A stretch of 64,000 nt of DNA from Metaphire vulgaris (GCA_018105865.1 JACLAT010000152.1:1-64000), one strand, 5' to 3'. Counted from the stretch's first letter, positions 33,359 through 44,632 are shown. The notes: generated by a model from the sequence alone, not told the origin. Numbers and translations: made by a program.

Positions 33359-33407
<49 letters not shown>
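33359..33407. repeat. (TA)n microsatellite
   Basis: Right part of the split TA tract. Confidence 0.96.
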
Positions 33408-33408
<1 letters not shown>

Positions 33409-33837
33409 AGGTTAATCTGTTTAGACGATCATCTTCCATTGAAGACGCATTTTTGGCGGGCCGGTGTGGATAATGCATCCCCAGTCATCCCCAACGATCT
33501 ATCTCACATGGACATGGGTCCATTTTTAACAAACCCAACCCATTATGATTCATACCCAACCAGACCTAACTCACGAAAGCAACAGGGATACTTGACCCAA
33601 CCCACCATAATAAGCCTACATTACAACTTTTTAAACCAGTTTTATTGACCGTGGAAAAGCAATCAATCAAATAGGTTCTGTGGCACACTGTCAAAGTTAA
33701 TGTCATTGGTGTAGTTGCCACAAAGCACCTACACCTACATGTAGTCAGCAGTTATAGTTAATAAGTGAGGCACGACTTTTGCCTATTGTCTAGAATTCTG
33801 GACACATTGCAAGACATGGAAACGCCGTGGAAAAGTC

Positions 33838-34004
33838 CAGGGTTTATTCTGGCCACCTAGACTTTGGGGGAGTTTAACACTTGGAGGGAACAGACAATGG
33901 GGAGGTCATACCACTTGCCAAAATGTCAAAAAATGTTGAGAGGAGAAATTTCAAACTTTATGGGGATTCCCCCCCCCCCCAGATAAGGTCTAGAATAAAC
34001 ACTG
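33838..34004. mobile_element. hAT MITE family M copy 3, inserted in a LINE fragment
   Basis: CAGGGTTTATTCTGGCC...CTAGAATAAACACTG. The flanks GAAAAGTC and GAAAAGTT match at 7 of 8 positions. Confidence 0.82.
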
Positions 34005-34109
34005 GAAAAGTTCATTCATAATGCCGGGAATCGCGGAAGGACAGAGACGCAGAGGAAGACCAATAACGTCCTTGATGAAGAACGTCACAGAATGGACCGG
34101 CGGTACGAC

Positions 34110-34295
34110 CAGGGGCGTAGCGACGGAGGGGGAGGTATATCGGTATATATACCCCCCCCCCCAAATCAGTCTACCTTAAAGTTTTTTATGTGATTTATAT
34201 GTGGTTATGTGTGGTTTATATGGTTTACAGTTAAGGTTTATACCCCTCCCCAAACATTTATACCCTCCCAAATCAAATTCCTGGCTACGCCCCTG
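34110..34295. mobile_element. hAT MITE family A copy 3, TSD GGTACGAC
   Basis: CAGGGGCGTAGCGACGGAGG...CTGGCTACGCCCCTG, perfect GGTACGAC flanks. Interrupts a LINE C-terminal coding fragment whose frame resumes beyond it. Confidence 0.9.
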
Positions 34296-34657
34296 GGTAC
34301 GACAGTACCTGCAGAAGCTCAACGAGCCGCACGAGACAGGGACTTGGAGGAGGCTAAATGTTTTTAAGTCAAATGGGTTTTGGTCTGCCAATGGATTGAG
34401 TTGGTTTGGGTTGAGTCAAAAAGTACCTTTTCAATGGTGGGGGTGGGTTGGCTTACAATTACAGACGTTCGCACGAGACTGTCAGCAAGAAAAGTCGAGA
34501 CGATTGAGCTAATTTGCTGGGGAAGTCGTGCCTCTGTACGGTAATCTTACGCTTTACGCAAAATTTCTTTTACATATGAAGGAATAATATGGAAATATTT
34601 TCCATCGTTGAAATAGCGCTTTTAGCAAATTGAAAAGTTCAGATAAAATTGATGATA

Positions 34658-34659
<2 letters not shown>

Positions 34660-34722
<63 letters not shown>
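34660..34722. repeat. (ATT)n microsatellite
   Basis: Pure ATT, about 63 bp. Confidence 0.95.
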
Positions 34723-34724
<2 letters not shown>

Positions 34725-34940
34725 CACCGACTTTTCAGTATCGACAGTATCGACTGTTGGTTGGCAGTGTGTTCTTTTGGTTCAAATACAATGATTTTTT
34801 AGGAAAATGTTTTCCTGTACGCAACATTACGTTAAAGTTTCTATTAGAATTCTGTTGCTATCATAATAGAAGCCGATACAGCCACGTTTTGTTCAGTTAT
34901 AAAAACAAAATGTACACAAATAAAATGGAGAGAGAGAGAG

Positions 34941-35116
34941 CAGTGGTGGCTCCACCGGGGGCCAGAGGGGCCCGTGCCCCCCCTATTGAGAGCCTGGCCC
35001 CAATGCCCCCAGTTGGGACCCTATACTTAATGCTACATACATTAAACAACAAATGGTTGGCCCCCATGATTAGAAGTTGCCCCCACGGGCCCCACTTGCC
35101 AAATCCTAGAGCCGCC

Positions 35117-35120
<4 letters not shown>
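34941..35120. mobile_element. hAT MITE family B copy 4, inserted in a GA repeat
   Basis: CAGTGGTGGCTCCACC...GAGCCGCCACTG sits in an (AG)n tract, so the duplication AGAGAGAG cannot be told apart from the repeat. Confidence 0.8.
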
Positions 35121-35164
<44 letters not shown>

Positions 35165-35170
35165 AAGAGA
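35121..35170. repeat. (AG)n microsatellite
   Basis: Continues from 34929-34940 across the inserted family B MITE. Confidence 0.93.
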
Positions 35171-35283
35171 GACCGTTAAAAGATACCGTTAAAACGTGAC
35201 ATTTTCAATCTTTAACATCATGATGTGAGAAAAATATAAACTAGGTTTTCTGCCGTACGCCGTACAAAAAGGTCCGAATCAAT

Positions 35284-35518
35284 CAGGGGCGCAGCGACGG
35301 GGGTATATCGGTATATAGGCCTACCCCCCAAAATCAGTATACTGTATATATAATACAGTATATATAACATATATTATACAGACATGACTTATATAATATG
35401 CGATATATATATGCAATATATAATATATATACATATATACTATAGATTATATACAATATATATAACAATATCACGCTTCTTTATGCACCCCCAAATCAAA
35501 TTCCTGACTATGACCCTG
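35284..35518. mobile_element. hAT MITE family A copy 4, degenerate
   Basis: CAGGGGCGCAGCGACGG...TTCCTGACTATGACCCTG. The interior is invaded by a TATA-rich tract with CAGTATACTGTATA palindromes. No convincing duplication remains. Confidence 0.65.
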
Positions 35519-35958
35519 AATCCAACACTCTAGCTATAGGCCTATATTGCAAAATATGGTTGTTGATTGTGCAGACTACGGCATACAAAACTATACATGG
35601 CCTTGCATCGATTCGAAAGAGCAGTGCACATACAAACGTCATGTTTGAACAGATCCAGATCAGCAGGTCATCGACCTTCGATCACCAGTCTTCATTCGAT
35701 CGATCAGAAAACTACCGAAGGAATCTAATTTAGGCCCTATATCTAAACAAGCCAATCTTCTCAGAAACTGGTGGCTAGAAGCTGCCGTCACTCTAGAGTC
35801 GCGATAGAAACGTAACTGCGTTTGTATATGTCCGGTCTACATGTATACGTCCCAAATTCCCAATCATTGGATCGGCGAATGTTAGACTATCACGGGGTCA
35901 CAAAGTCCATTTCCATCGCATCGCAGCTTTGCAAGTTATTCAAGAAATGTCTTTCGAG

Positions 35959-36783
35959 CAGTAGCGTCATTTCACACTTTTCTTCGGGTGGGGCAAGATA
36001 ATTTTTTGGCCAAATTTTGGCAAATTTATGGCAAATTTTTGGACCAATTTTGGCAAAATTGTTAATTTTTGACATTTTTTGGCAAATTTTTGGCAAAGTT
36101 TGGCGATTTTTTACACATTTCACATTTACTTAGGCCTATTTATTTAATATACTAGAAAGATGCTCGCTTCGCTCGCAGTGCAGGATAATACTAATCCAAT
36201 ACCTATACCTAATACCCAATCATTGAATTCATGCTGAACAACATTTCAATGATCGCCACCTAGCCAAGCTCTGCGCCACGTAATAATTAGGCCTATATAC
36301 GTTAAAATCACGCAACTGTGGCCATTTGTGACGCTGTACACGTATTTTTTGTGTACGTTAAAATGTACGTTAAATTGCGCAATCGCACGCCCAGCCCTCT
36401 GACGCTGCAATGACTCGACTAAACCGGTTCTACGAACAATTGTTACCAATAGCAACGTCGTCTTCGAACATCGTCCACCAATGCATCGCGACGTAAGGAC
36501 TAAACCGGTCTACCAATAGTCAACGCTCGCCCACCAACGCATCGCGACGTAAGGACTAAACGGTCTAAACCGTCTACCAATAGTCAACCAATCAGAACGC
36601 TTGAAGGTAAGTAAGGACTAAACGGTCTAAACCGTCTACCAATAGTCAACCAATCAGAACGCTTGAAGGTAACAGACATACAGAATAACGATTTTAATAT
36701 TATAGATTGCACATTATTTCTTCATTTCCTTGGGGGTCACGGCCCCCATACCCCCCACCCCTATTGACGAAATGACGACCCTG
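35959..36783. mobile_element. hAT MITE family P copy 2, carrying a Helitron, TSD CTTTCGAG
   Basis: CAGTAGCGTCATTTCACAC...AAATGACGACCCTG, perfect CTTTCGAG flanks. Its right half is interrupted by the Helitron-like element at 36152-36706. Confidence 0.85.
36152..36706 (-). mobile_element. Helitron-like element copy 1 (non-autonomous)
   Basis: On the minus strand it begins TCTATAATATTAAAATCG and ends GCGAGCGAAGCGAGCATC then TTTCTAG/T. The GC-rich GCGAGCGAAGCGAGC hairpin just before a CTAG end, a TC start, an A-T insertion site and no terminal inverted repeat are Helitron hallmarks. No Rep/helicase coding. Internal direct repeats of the AAGGACTAAACGGTCT unit. Confidence 0.8.
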
Positions 36784-37031
36784 CTTTCGAGACCGGTAAA
36801 AATCAGTCCATGGCTGGCAAAATCTTTCCTGCTGTTTAACATTCGTAGTACACTGTAGTTCAAACGCATTAGTTGAAATGGCGAATGCATGCAACAGCAA
36901 CAGCGCTTCTAATCAGTGGACGTCGAAAGATGAATACGTACACGCTGCTGGGGCTTACTGCCATTCAGAAGCATGGGAAAATTTCAGGGCTCTTTGAGAA
37001 TAAATAAACTTGATGGGTCACTAAACTGCAA

Positions 37032-37034
<3 letters not shown>

Positions 37035-37083
<49 letters not shown>

Positions 37084-37091
37084 TATATATA
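37035..37091. repeat. (TA)n microsatellite
   Basis: Left flank of Helitron copy 2; more TA lies at 37577-37596 and 37636-37684. Confidence 0.93.
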
Positions 37092-37577
37092 CTAGAAAGA
37101 TGCTCGCTTCGCTCGCTCGCTTCGCTCGCAGTGCAGGATAATACTAATCCAATACCTATACCTAGTACCCAATCATTGAATTCATGCTGAACAACATTTC
37201 AATGATCGCCACCTAGCCAAGCTCTGCGCCACGTAATAATTAGGCCTATGTACGTTAAAATCACGCAACTGTGGCCATTTGTGACGCCGCACACGTATTT
37301 TTGTGTACGTTAAAATGTACGTTAAATTGCGCAACTACCTCAGGCTGCGAACAATTGTTACCAATAGCAACGTCGTCGCACGCCCAGCCCTCTGACGCTG
37401 CAATGACTCGACTAAACCGGTTCTACGAACAATTGTTACCAATAGCAACGTCGTCTTCGAACATCGTCCACCAACGCATCGCGACGTAAGGACTAAACGG
37501 TCTAAACCGTCTAACAATAGTCAACCAATCAGAACGCTTGAAGGTAACAGACATACAGAATAACGATTTTAATATGA
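37092..37577 (-). mobile_element. Helitron-like element copy 2, in an AT repeat
   Basis: Closely similar to the 36.15-kb copy, with a duplicated GCTCGCTTCGCTC hairpin arm. Both ends abut (TA)n tracts. It has one AAGGACTAAACGGTCT unit and an extra segment near 37340-37380. Confidence 0.8.
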
Positions 37578-37633
37578 TATATATATATATATATAGCTAT
37601 TGCCGCTGATGAGCTGGCAGAAAGCAAAGATGA

Positions 37634-37684
<51 letters not shown>
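37577..37684. repeat. (TA)n microsatellites around a 40-bp unique spacer
   Basis: TA tracts flank AGCTATTGCCGCTGATGAG at about 37596-37635. Confidence 0.92.
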
Positions 37685-38442
37685 GGGGTGGACCCATAAA
37701 ACCGGTATCACTCTGCTTCACTGTAAATATTTTGGTAACCCCTTGATCAAAATGCATGAAATTTGGCGTATTTCTGCTGTATTACATCCTGTATTATACA
37801 ATATACATCCTTACTACAGGCCGGAATTCTATCCACCGCAAATCTCGTTAGGCCTATCATCCTCCATAAGATACTTTGCTGCGACTGCCTACCTGGATCT
37901 ACAACCTTGACTACCACGGACTATGGATTTACCTAGATTGAGCGCTCGTGAATAAGCTGGTGCACTGCGCCAAGCTTTCGGGCTGCGCTATAGAAATTTC
38001 GTGTTTACTTACTTATTTACTGAATACAGCAACCTAAGTCTTATTTAGAATTCCAAAGTGCAGCGGTGCTACCTAGCGAAAGCCAGGCTCGGAGTAGACA
38101 ATCTGTTATGCAATAATAATAATATTTCATATGGACTTTAGTGCGTGTCTGTGACATGTCTTTCAGGCTGCATGGTAATTCGTCGAAAGATATGATATCG
38201 GTTCCCGTCTGGACAGACCGTGGACAGTCACTGCCCTTGCTACCTCTTCGTCCTATTCTTCAGAAGGCGTCCGAGACTCGCTCCACTCCTCATCCTGTTC
38301 AGGAATTCTCTCAGATGTCGATATAAAATCCAGAATTCTCTTAACGCAAGCCGGGGGCGGTTCCACGTTGGGGATGACCGGTGATGCATCCCCCACCGGC
38401 CCACCAAAAATGCGTCTTCGTTGGAAGATGATCGTCTAAACC

Positions 38443-39124
38443 CAGTGGTTCTTAACCGGGGTTAGCCTACTCGTACCCCTTGGGGGTACTTGAAGGACGT
38501 TGTGGGCAGAGACGTCACTTCACTGTTTTTCAGGGGGCGGGTAAGACACTTTCGACTGACAAGTCTGTGAAAAAGTTGACGACCTTTTTTTGTCAGTCTC
38601 CTTATGTGCGCTTACTTACTTCAGATTCGACACCAAGCCTTCCTCTAGGGGGTTGATGACCTTCTTTTCCTTTTCAGTCTTGTGTTCCTATTTAACCGGC
38701 CAATTTTTTAAATTTAAAAACTAGATAACACAAACATTGGAACATTGGTGAAAAAAAATTTGTCCTAAAAATCAGGGTGGCAACGGTCCCCCTGCCCCCT
38801 CCAAATGACGTCCCTGGTTGTGGGGGTACTGAAGAATTCGGAAATAAAGTCTGTTTAAATACTTAACTACAAGTTACCCTTGTATAGTGTATACTATACG
38901 AATGATGTAGAAATTTGTGTACTAAATTAGAAATATTAAAGAAAAAGCCTACTTTGTGGCAATTTGTAACAGACGTTTGTTGCAGTTTATAATTATCTTC
39001 AGTTTGTCATTATTTTCAATATACGGCAAACTTTTGTCCTGTGACATAGTACGCTGATAAGGGGTACTTCGTTCTCTTATTCTTATTTCAGGGGTACGTA
39101 ATCATAAAAGGTCAAGAACCACTG
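38443..39124. mobile_element. Charlie-like hAT MITE, host of family O copy 2
   Basis: CAGTGGTTCTTAACCGGGG...AAGGTCAAGAACCACTG, a terminal type known from Charlie-group hAT elements. GGGGTAC motifs occur on both sides; flanked by GTCTAAAC/TCTAAACC. Confidence 0.83.
38507..38816. mobile_element. hAT MITE family O copy 2, TSD GTTGTGGG
   Basis: CAGAGACGTCACTTCACTG...CAAATGACGTCCCTG with perfect GTTGTGGG flanks. Inserted inside the Charlie-like element at 38443-39124. Confidence 0.88.
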
Positions 39125-39132
39125 GTCTAAAC

Positions 39133-40594
39133 CAGTGTTTCCCAAACTGTGGGTCGCGACCTAAAAGTTGATCGCATGGCTCGGTCTAGTGGGTCGCAGG
39201 GTGGCGCGAAATTAGATTCAAAAGTGTCATTCTCTAACCAATACCACAATGTTACAAGCCTTGAAAGTTTCAAGTAGGCTTAGGTTTTAAGAAATTTATG
39301 TGCCTGCAACCTCCATACACGGCTTATATTTAAATGATTAGTGATTTAACGTTTATCCAATTTTAGTTCAAAATAAATTTGCAGCCGCTGAAGTGAGTCG
39401 CACCGTTCCAAAAAGGTTAGGGAAACCCCGGCCTATAATACTTTTTAAAATTAATCTTATATCACAATAACGCAAGAAATGCGTATTCCGATCATTTTGC
39501 TCTGAAACTCCACTTAACAATAGGGAATTTCCTTAAAGGTCGAATAATACCTAGCGGTTAAGCGATTTTGCCATACTCATATGATTTTTAAGACGCTTAA
39601 CAAAGGTATGTTCCTGGCAACGGTTTAGAAAAGATAATTTTCAAGAAATTTCAATATCTATTTCTCTCATTTTGTCTTATTTGGCAAAAATATAAGTAAT
39701 TCTGTTTAATATATTTGTCATATTTTCAGTGGGATAGAATCAGAGCTTTTGTTTTGCCATTTAATTCAATATATTATCTTAACAAATTTTTTGAATGTGC
39801 CTCTATTAAAACTAACACTATATTAAGAAATAGATTAAATCTATTCATTCCTTTTGCTGCGACCAATCCTAGGTTATTTACAATCAAATTCAATGGGCCT
39901 AGGATTTGGAATACTATCCCCCACGATATTAAGAATCTTATTAACTTCTCCAGTTTCAAGATCTCTATAAAATCATTCTTATCAATTAACCCACTTTAAT
40001 ATGCTTAAACCAATGTCAAAACTTTTTTTCATGGCATTATTTGTATTTTTACCTACATATATAAACCCCTTCATTTGAATGTTATAATGCTAATCTCTTA
40101 TCAATGTTAACATTCTCCTGTTTTTGTGTAACATTACATAGACAATTATTGAAGTTCCTCTTGATCCTTGAACGTATGCATAATATTGATTACGTTAGAC
40201 TGTGACATTCTAGATTAACCAACTATCGGGATTCCAGGATCCCTTAGGTTAATCTTGTTTGTTTCCTTATGCTCATGGTAATGTCAGTTAATTGTCTTTA
40301 TTTAATTTGAACATGTTATTGTCCTTTTTATTTTTCCACTTTAATGAAGTATTATATATATATGTTTATAATCGGATTGATGATTACTGTATGCTTTTGG
40401 AAATAAACTCAAACTCAAACTTAAACTCATTGGAACTCATTGAATTTATTCAAAACTCAGGAGATTCTTTTCAATTACCGGTTACGTTCGCCAGATGGCC
40501 TAATGCATTTTTAGATATATGCTATGATTAGGGTCGCGGCACGTTATAAAACGGCTGAGGTGGGTCGCTGTTCCAACATGTTTGGGAAACCCTG
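39133..40594. mobile_element. hAT element with CAGTGTTTCCCAAACTG end, carrying a LINE
   Basis: CAGTGTTTCCCAAACTGTGG...GTTTGGGAAACCCTG; GTGGGTCGCG/GGGTCGCGGC subterminal repeats. Flanked by GTCTAAAC, the same octamer used by its left neighbour. A LINE 3' end (about 39430-40430) is inserted. Confidence 0.82.
39430..40432 (+). mobile_element. LINE 3' fragment with AAACTC tail
   Basis: 39715-39999 encodes RDR-type non-LTR C-terminal sequence (RNRLNLFIPFAATNPRLFTI, GPRIWNTIPHDIKNLINF). The element ends AAATAAACTC(AAACTC)n. Inserted in the hAT element at 39133-40594. Confidence 0.78.
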
Positions 40595-40830
40595 GTCTAA
40601 ACGGATTAAGCCTTGATAAAGGACATATCCATAGACAAATGACATCGACAAATTCGCTTCCAGCAATAGAAAACTCGATTTTGCACTATGACTTTGTACA
40701 AACCAGACTAAAATGGCTTCTATACATTGTCAATTCTGAACATTATATTTTATAAATCAAATCTACAGATTTCTTCTAAACCGTTTACATATAATTCCTT
40801 TGACAATTGGCGGGATCTTTTCAGTCGTAT

Positions 40831-41268
40831 AGGGGTATCCAGTGTTTACCAACAAGGTCCGGTTGCTCCGTCCACTGGTGGGCAGAAACCATAGAAACCA
40901 TTGTTGTCTATTAATAGACGCCAATGGCAGAAGCAGATTTCTTGCTGGTGGGCATAGATCAGTGACCATAGAGATTGCTCTGGCTACTTCTATTCAATGT
41001 CAAGCCCTTTCCGTGTCCTGTCCGTTGTGTCCAAATGAGCCTTCGACCAGGCAGTGAATTGAACGTGTTTTGACAATTGTGTGCAGCTGCTTTGTCAGGT
41101 ATTTACTATAGCGGTTCTTCTCGGTAGACAGCCACTTTCTGATTTGCTGCTTATCGCTGCTAACGTAGCAAACTACATCGAAACTCGACACACTGCACTG
41201 ACCATTTTACTCTAACTTCCGCTTGCCTATCCGCGGGAATCGGAAAATCGTTACTGTAGGCCCTCCAG
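40831..41268. other. Unassigned stretch
   Basis: No coding or element ends recognised between repeat T copy 2 and family B copy 5. Confidence 0.4.
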
Positions 41269-41276
41269 CTCGCTAC

Positions 41277-41465
41277 CAGTGGCGGCTCCACATGCGAGTC
41301 CGAGGGCCCGTGCCCCCTATTGAATGCCCGACCTCAGTGCCCTCCTCTGTTGGGATCCTATACTTACTACTACATACCTATCAACAAATGATTGCCCCCC
41401 ATGCTTATAAGTTGCAACCCCAACGCCCCTCCTCCCACACTTGCCAAATCCTGGAGCCGCCACTG
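41277..41465. mobile_element. hAT MITE family B copy 5, TSD CTCGCTAC
   Basis: CAGTGGCGGCTCCACATG...GGAGCCGCCACTG with perfect CTCGCTAC duplications; the interior is more diverged than in the other copies. Confidence 0.85.
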
Positions 41466-41634
41466 CTCGCTACACCAACGGCACTGGATAAGCGTGTCAC
41501 TTTCGGGTCTTAAGGTCGCAGCAACGGCTGGCTGAACAAAGGCCACCTGTGCTCTTTCGGGTTCAGGGTGTGGAATTTGGGGGAAATTAACGATATTAGA
41601 TATCAAAACATTGGAAAACAGTCGGTAAAAATAA

Positions 41635-41740
41635 TAATAATTATGCACTTCTATAGCACCAGTTCTAATACTCAAGGTATCAATCGATGGTACTTCTATA
41701 TGAATCCGCAAAAGATCCAGGTCATTCCAGTTCCGGTAAA
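41635..41740 (-). mobile_element. LINE 3' end fragment, inverted
   Basis: CACTTCTATAGCACCAG and GGTATCAATCGATGGTAC are the reverse complement of the 0.5-kb 3' end. Confidence 0.65.
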
Positions 41741-41975
41741 CTTACAAGCGGCTTTTTCATGAAAATTGGCCTCGGAATCTCGGACGTTCTTCGTTTTCCT
41801 CCTTTTCTCTCGTCATAATTACAGTAAGACATCCGCAAATCTTCGCGTCATCGTGTGCAGAGACAGAGGGGGCTGGGGGGGGGGCGGTGGCCCCTGGCAT
41901 CCACCAGATTGACTCGGCGACCTTTTTCGCTAGTCAACACCTAACATCGAGAAGACAGGAGCGTCCGAATTTACT

Positions 41976-42376
41976 CAGTGATGTTAACAAGGACCGACCC
42001 CCCAAGGACAAGGATAAGGACAAGGACCGACTCCCCAAGGACGAGGATAAGGACAAGGACCGACTCCCCAAGGACGAGGATAAGGACAAGGACCGACCCT
42101 CCAAGGACAAGGACAAGGACGAGGACTTACCCCGCATGCACAAGGCCACAAGGACTGACCCCCAAGGACAAGGATCAAGGACAAGGACAAGGACCAACCT
42201 CTGTCAGACAAAAAAGTCGGATAGGAAAAAACCAAACACAATTTCAATTCGAATCACAAAATTAGAAAAGCAAATTTTTAAAAAACCATAATGTAGTCAA
42301 CAGCAATGCTGCATTTCAAATGCGCCTTTGACTTTAGCCACCTAGCTATGTTACTGCGCTTAAGAAATTGTCAAGT

Positions 42377-42445
<69 letters not shown>

Positions 42446-42928
42446 GAAAAAGTGTTTCCAGCAGCTGATCAGTCATGCACACACACGGTGAGGTCTAATT
42501 ATGAGACCACTTTGCGAAAACACTCGTTCAACTGGAGCCGACGTCGCAGGGAAACAAAGAATTCTGCTAAAGAATCAACTGGTATTATAAAGGAAACAAT
42601 GACTAAACATTTAAAGTAACTCAACGCAAGTATATGTAGCCAAAATAAAAATCCACATACTACTCTTACCTTGGAACATAATTATCAGTACAATTGAAAA
42701 TGGTATACAAGTAATTTGGTCCTTATAAGGACTTTTCAAGGACTAAGTTACAAGGACCAGGACAAGGACCGATCTGCAAGGACGAGGATAAGAACAAGGA
42801 CCGAACCCCCAAGGACGAGGATAAGGACGAGGACTGACTCCCCAAGGACGAGGATAAGGACGAGGACTTCAAATTGGTCCTTAAGGAGTCCTTAAGGACA
42901 AGGACCAGGACAAGGATTAACATCACTG
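41976..42928. mobile_element. hAT element family F, 953 bp with AAGGACAAGGAT arrays, TSD AATTTACT
   Basis: CAGTGATGTTAACAAGGACC...GGACAAGGATTAACATCACTG with perfect AATTTACT flanks (41968-41975, 42929-42936). Both subterminal zones are arrays of AAGGAC(A/G)AGGATAAGGAC units. The centre (about 42230-42720) is unique and holds an AAT microsatellite. The Lys-Asp-rich open frames here are artefacts of the repeat. Confidence 0.87.
42379..42443. repeat. (AAT)n microsatellite
   Basis: Lies in the centre of the 953-bp family F hAT element. Confidence 0.95.
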
Positions 42929-43308
42929 AATTTACTTTGACCCGGTCTTCCATCACTCTTTTGCACTTCACTGGTTGTACACTTGTGGCCAAAATTGTGG
43001 ACACACTTGAGTTTTTGAGCAAAATCATAAGTTTTCTAGTTAGTTATCTTACACAGTTTTTACAATGAATTTAGATAAAACCACTCAATGGAGTTGTTTT
43101 GTTTCATGAAATGATAAAAATATACTTAAATTTTATGTTTTTAGTTAAAATAGCTCTTAGTAAGTGCACTACATCAACAGAAAGTGTGTCCGCAATTTTG
43201 GCCACCTGTGTAAGCAGAACTGGGGTTGAAAACAGGGGCTAGATTTTTTAAAATACCTGCTTTGCTCCATTTTAATTATGCGTCTCGAAAATTTACAGTA
43301 GAACTTCG

Positions 43309-43488
43309 CATTAGCGTCGTCACGAGGGGGCAAATGGGAACAACTGCCCCCCAACCTGCCCCAGACCACCTACCAGATTCGCGAAAATCCGGTGAGAAAG
43401 TTTTTAGTGGACGGGTGGGGTTGGGTAAGGAATCTGACACGCTAGCCCCCTTTTGCCTCCCAACCAAAAATTCCTGGCGACGCCACTG
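43309..43488. mobile_element. hAT MITE family K, mutated left tip, TSD GAACTTCG
   Basis: CATTAGCGTCGTCACGAGG...CCTGGCGACGCCACTG with perfect GAACTTCG flanks. The left CAGTG has become CATTA. Confidence 0.82.
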
Positions 43489-43726
43489 GAACTTCGTTGT
43501 AACGTACTTAGCAGATCTGTAAAATTTACAGTAGTACGTAATATCCGAGGTATGTTATAACCCATATCATCGTATACTGTAGCGCATCACACGGGTTCGT
43601 ACATTGAGGTACGTTATAACGGAGGATTTGCAATGCTTTAAGTTTCCTGAGCGTTATGGCACGGCTCCCAAAGTCAAGTATATACATAAGAAGGCAGGCC
43701 CTACCGAACCACTCTGGTCTTGTTGC

Positions 43727-43727
<1 letters not shown>

Positions 43728-43789
<62 letters not shown>
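43728..43789. repeat. (ATT)n microsatellite
   Basis: Preceded by CAGGCCCTACCGAACCACTC, a CR1-like 3' UTR. Confidence 0.95.
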
Positions 43790-43892
43790 CCAAAATCAAA
43801 AGCGCTTTGACAACGCTGACATGTCAATGAAGGTAAGAAGGTGGCGATTCTATAGGCCTACTGTATTTACGCAATTCCACAGGCACGGAAGT

Positions 43893-43906
43893 CATTATTA
43901 TTATTA

Positions 43907-43971
<65 letters not shown>

Positions 43972-43991
43972 CATCATCATCATCATCATCA

Positions 43992-44034
<43 letters not shown>

Positions 44035-44054
44035 CATCATCATCATCATCATCA

Positions 44055-44133
<79 letters not shown>

Positions 44134-44165
44134 CATCATCATCATCATCATCATTATTATTATTA
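43893..44165. repeat. (ATT)n-(ATC)n compound microsatellite
   Basis: About 270 bp alternating ATT and ATC blocks; three ATC blocks of seven to nine units. Confidence 0.97.
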
Positions 44166-44232
44166 GATGTATCTATAGCTAAACATTTACCAAAATTCTT
44201 TGGAATCAGTGCATTCTTTACCAAATTACCAC

Positions 44233-44419
44233 CAGTGTCTTATCCAGACTTCAGGCCTTTGGGGGGGTGAATTGAGGCTTTCGGTGGGGGAATCGACTTG
44301 GTTGGAGGGGAAAGACACAGTTCAATGCAAAATTTGTGTAAATGCTGGGATTTTAGGGGAGAGAATTTTGAGGGTTTTTTGGGGGATCTCCTCTCCTAAC
44401 AGGACTGTGTAAAACGCTG
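44233..44419. mobile_element. MITE family N copy 3
   Basis: CAGTGTCTTATCCAGACTTC...GTGTAAAACGCTG with the shared GACTTGGTTGGAGGGG interior. The duplication is imperfect. Confidence 0.68.
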
Positions 44420-44593
44420 CTTTACCACTCTCTTGACCAGTCTCTCTGAGTCTTGGTCTCATGATGTGCTGAGCAAATAAAATAAACTCGGCTCCTTTTC
44501 ATCATCGGTAAGTAGTTCGTCCCTTTCACCCGGGACCGCACAATTCGGATTGTTCTTGTACCGAATCAGAAGCGAAATAAATTCTTTCGGTGG

Positions 44594-44595
44594 TC

Positions 44596-44632
<37 letters not shown>

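Larger units (their letters stand above)
32575..33490 (-). repeat. Dispersed repeat T copy 1 (inverted relative to 38.37-40.84 kb)
   Basis: GATCCCGCCAATTGTCAAAG...GACGATCATCTTCCATTGAA...GATAATGCATCCCCAG is reverse-complementary to 38370-38442 joined with 40595-40830. Interrupted by (TA)n and the GC-rich element. Confidence 0.8.
33770..34355 (+). mobile_element. LINE C-terminal fragment interrupted by two MITEs
   Basis: GHIARHGNAVEKS (about 33790-33837), then IMPGIAEGQRRRGRPITSL and KNVTEWTGGT (34013-34109), then PAEAQRAARDRDLEEA (34304 on). Family M copy 3 and family A copy 3 sit between these pieces. Confidence 0.78.
38370..40830 (+). repeat. Dispersed repeat T copy 2, opened by two hAT insertions
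   Basis: GATGCATCCCCC...GGAAGATGATCGTCTAAAC, then two hAT elements, then GGATTAAGCCTTGATAAAGG to CAATTGGCGGGATC. The uninterrupted counterpart at 32.6-33.5 kb confirms the empty site. Confidence 0.8.

Noticed and set aside
35560..35900. Possible LINE coding remnant before the family P element
   Set aside because: Short frames only weakly resemble a non-LTR C-terminus; too degenerate to call.
41887..42291. Lys-Asp-rich open frame (and Arg-Thr and Ser-Leu frames in the same place)
   Set aside because: All are translations of the AAGGACAAGGAT array inside a hAT element.
43656..44270. Poly-Ile, poly-Leu and poly-Asn frames
   Set aside because: Translations of ATT/ATC microsatellites.
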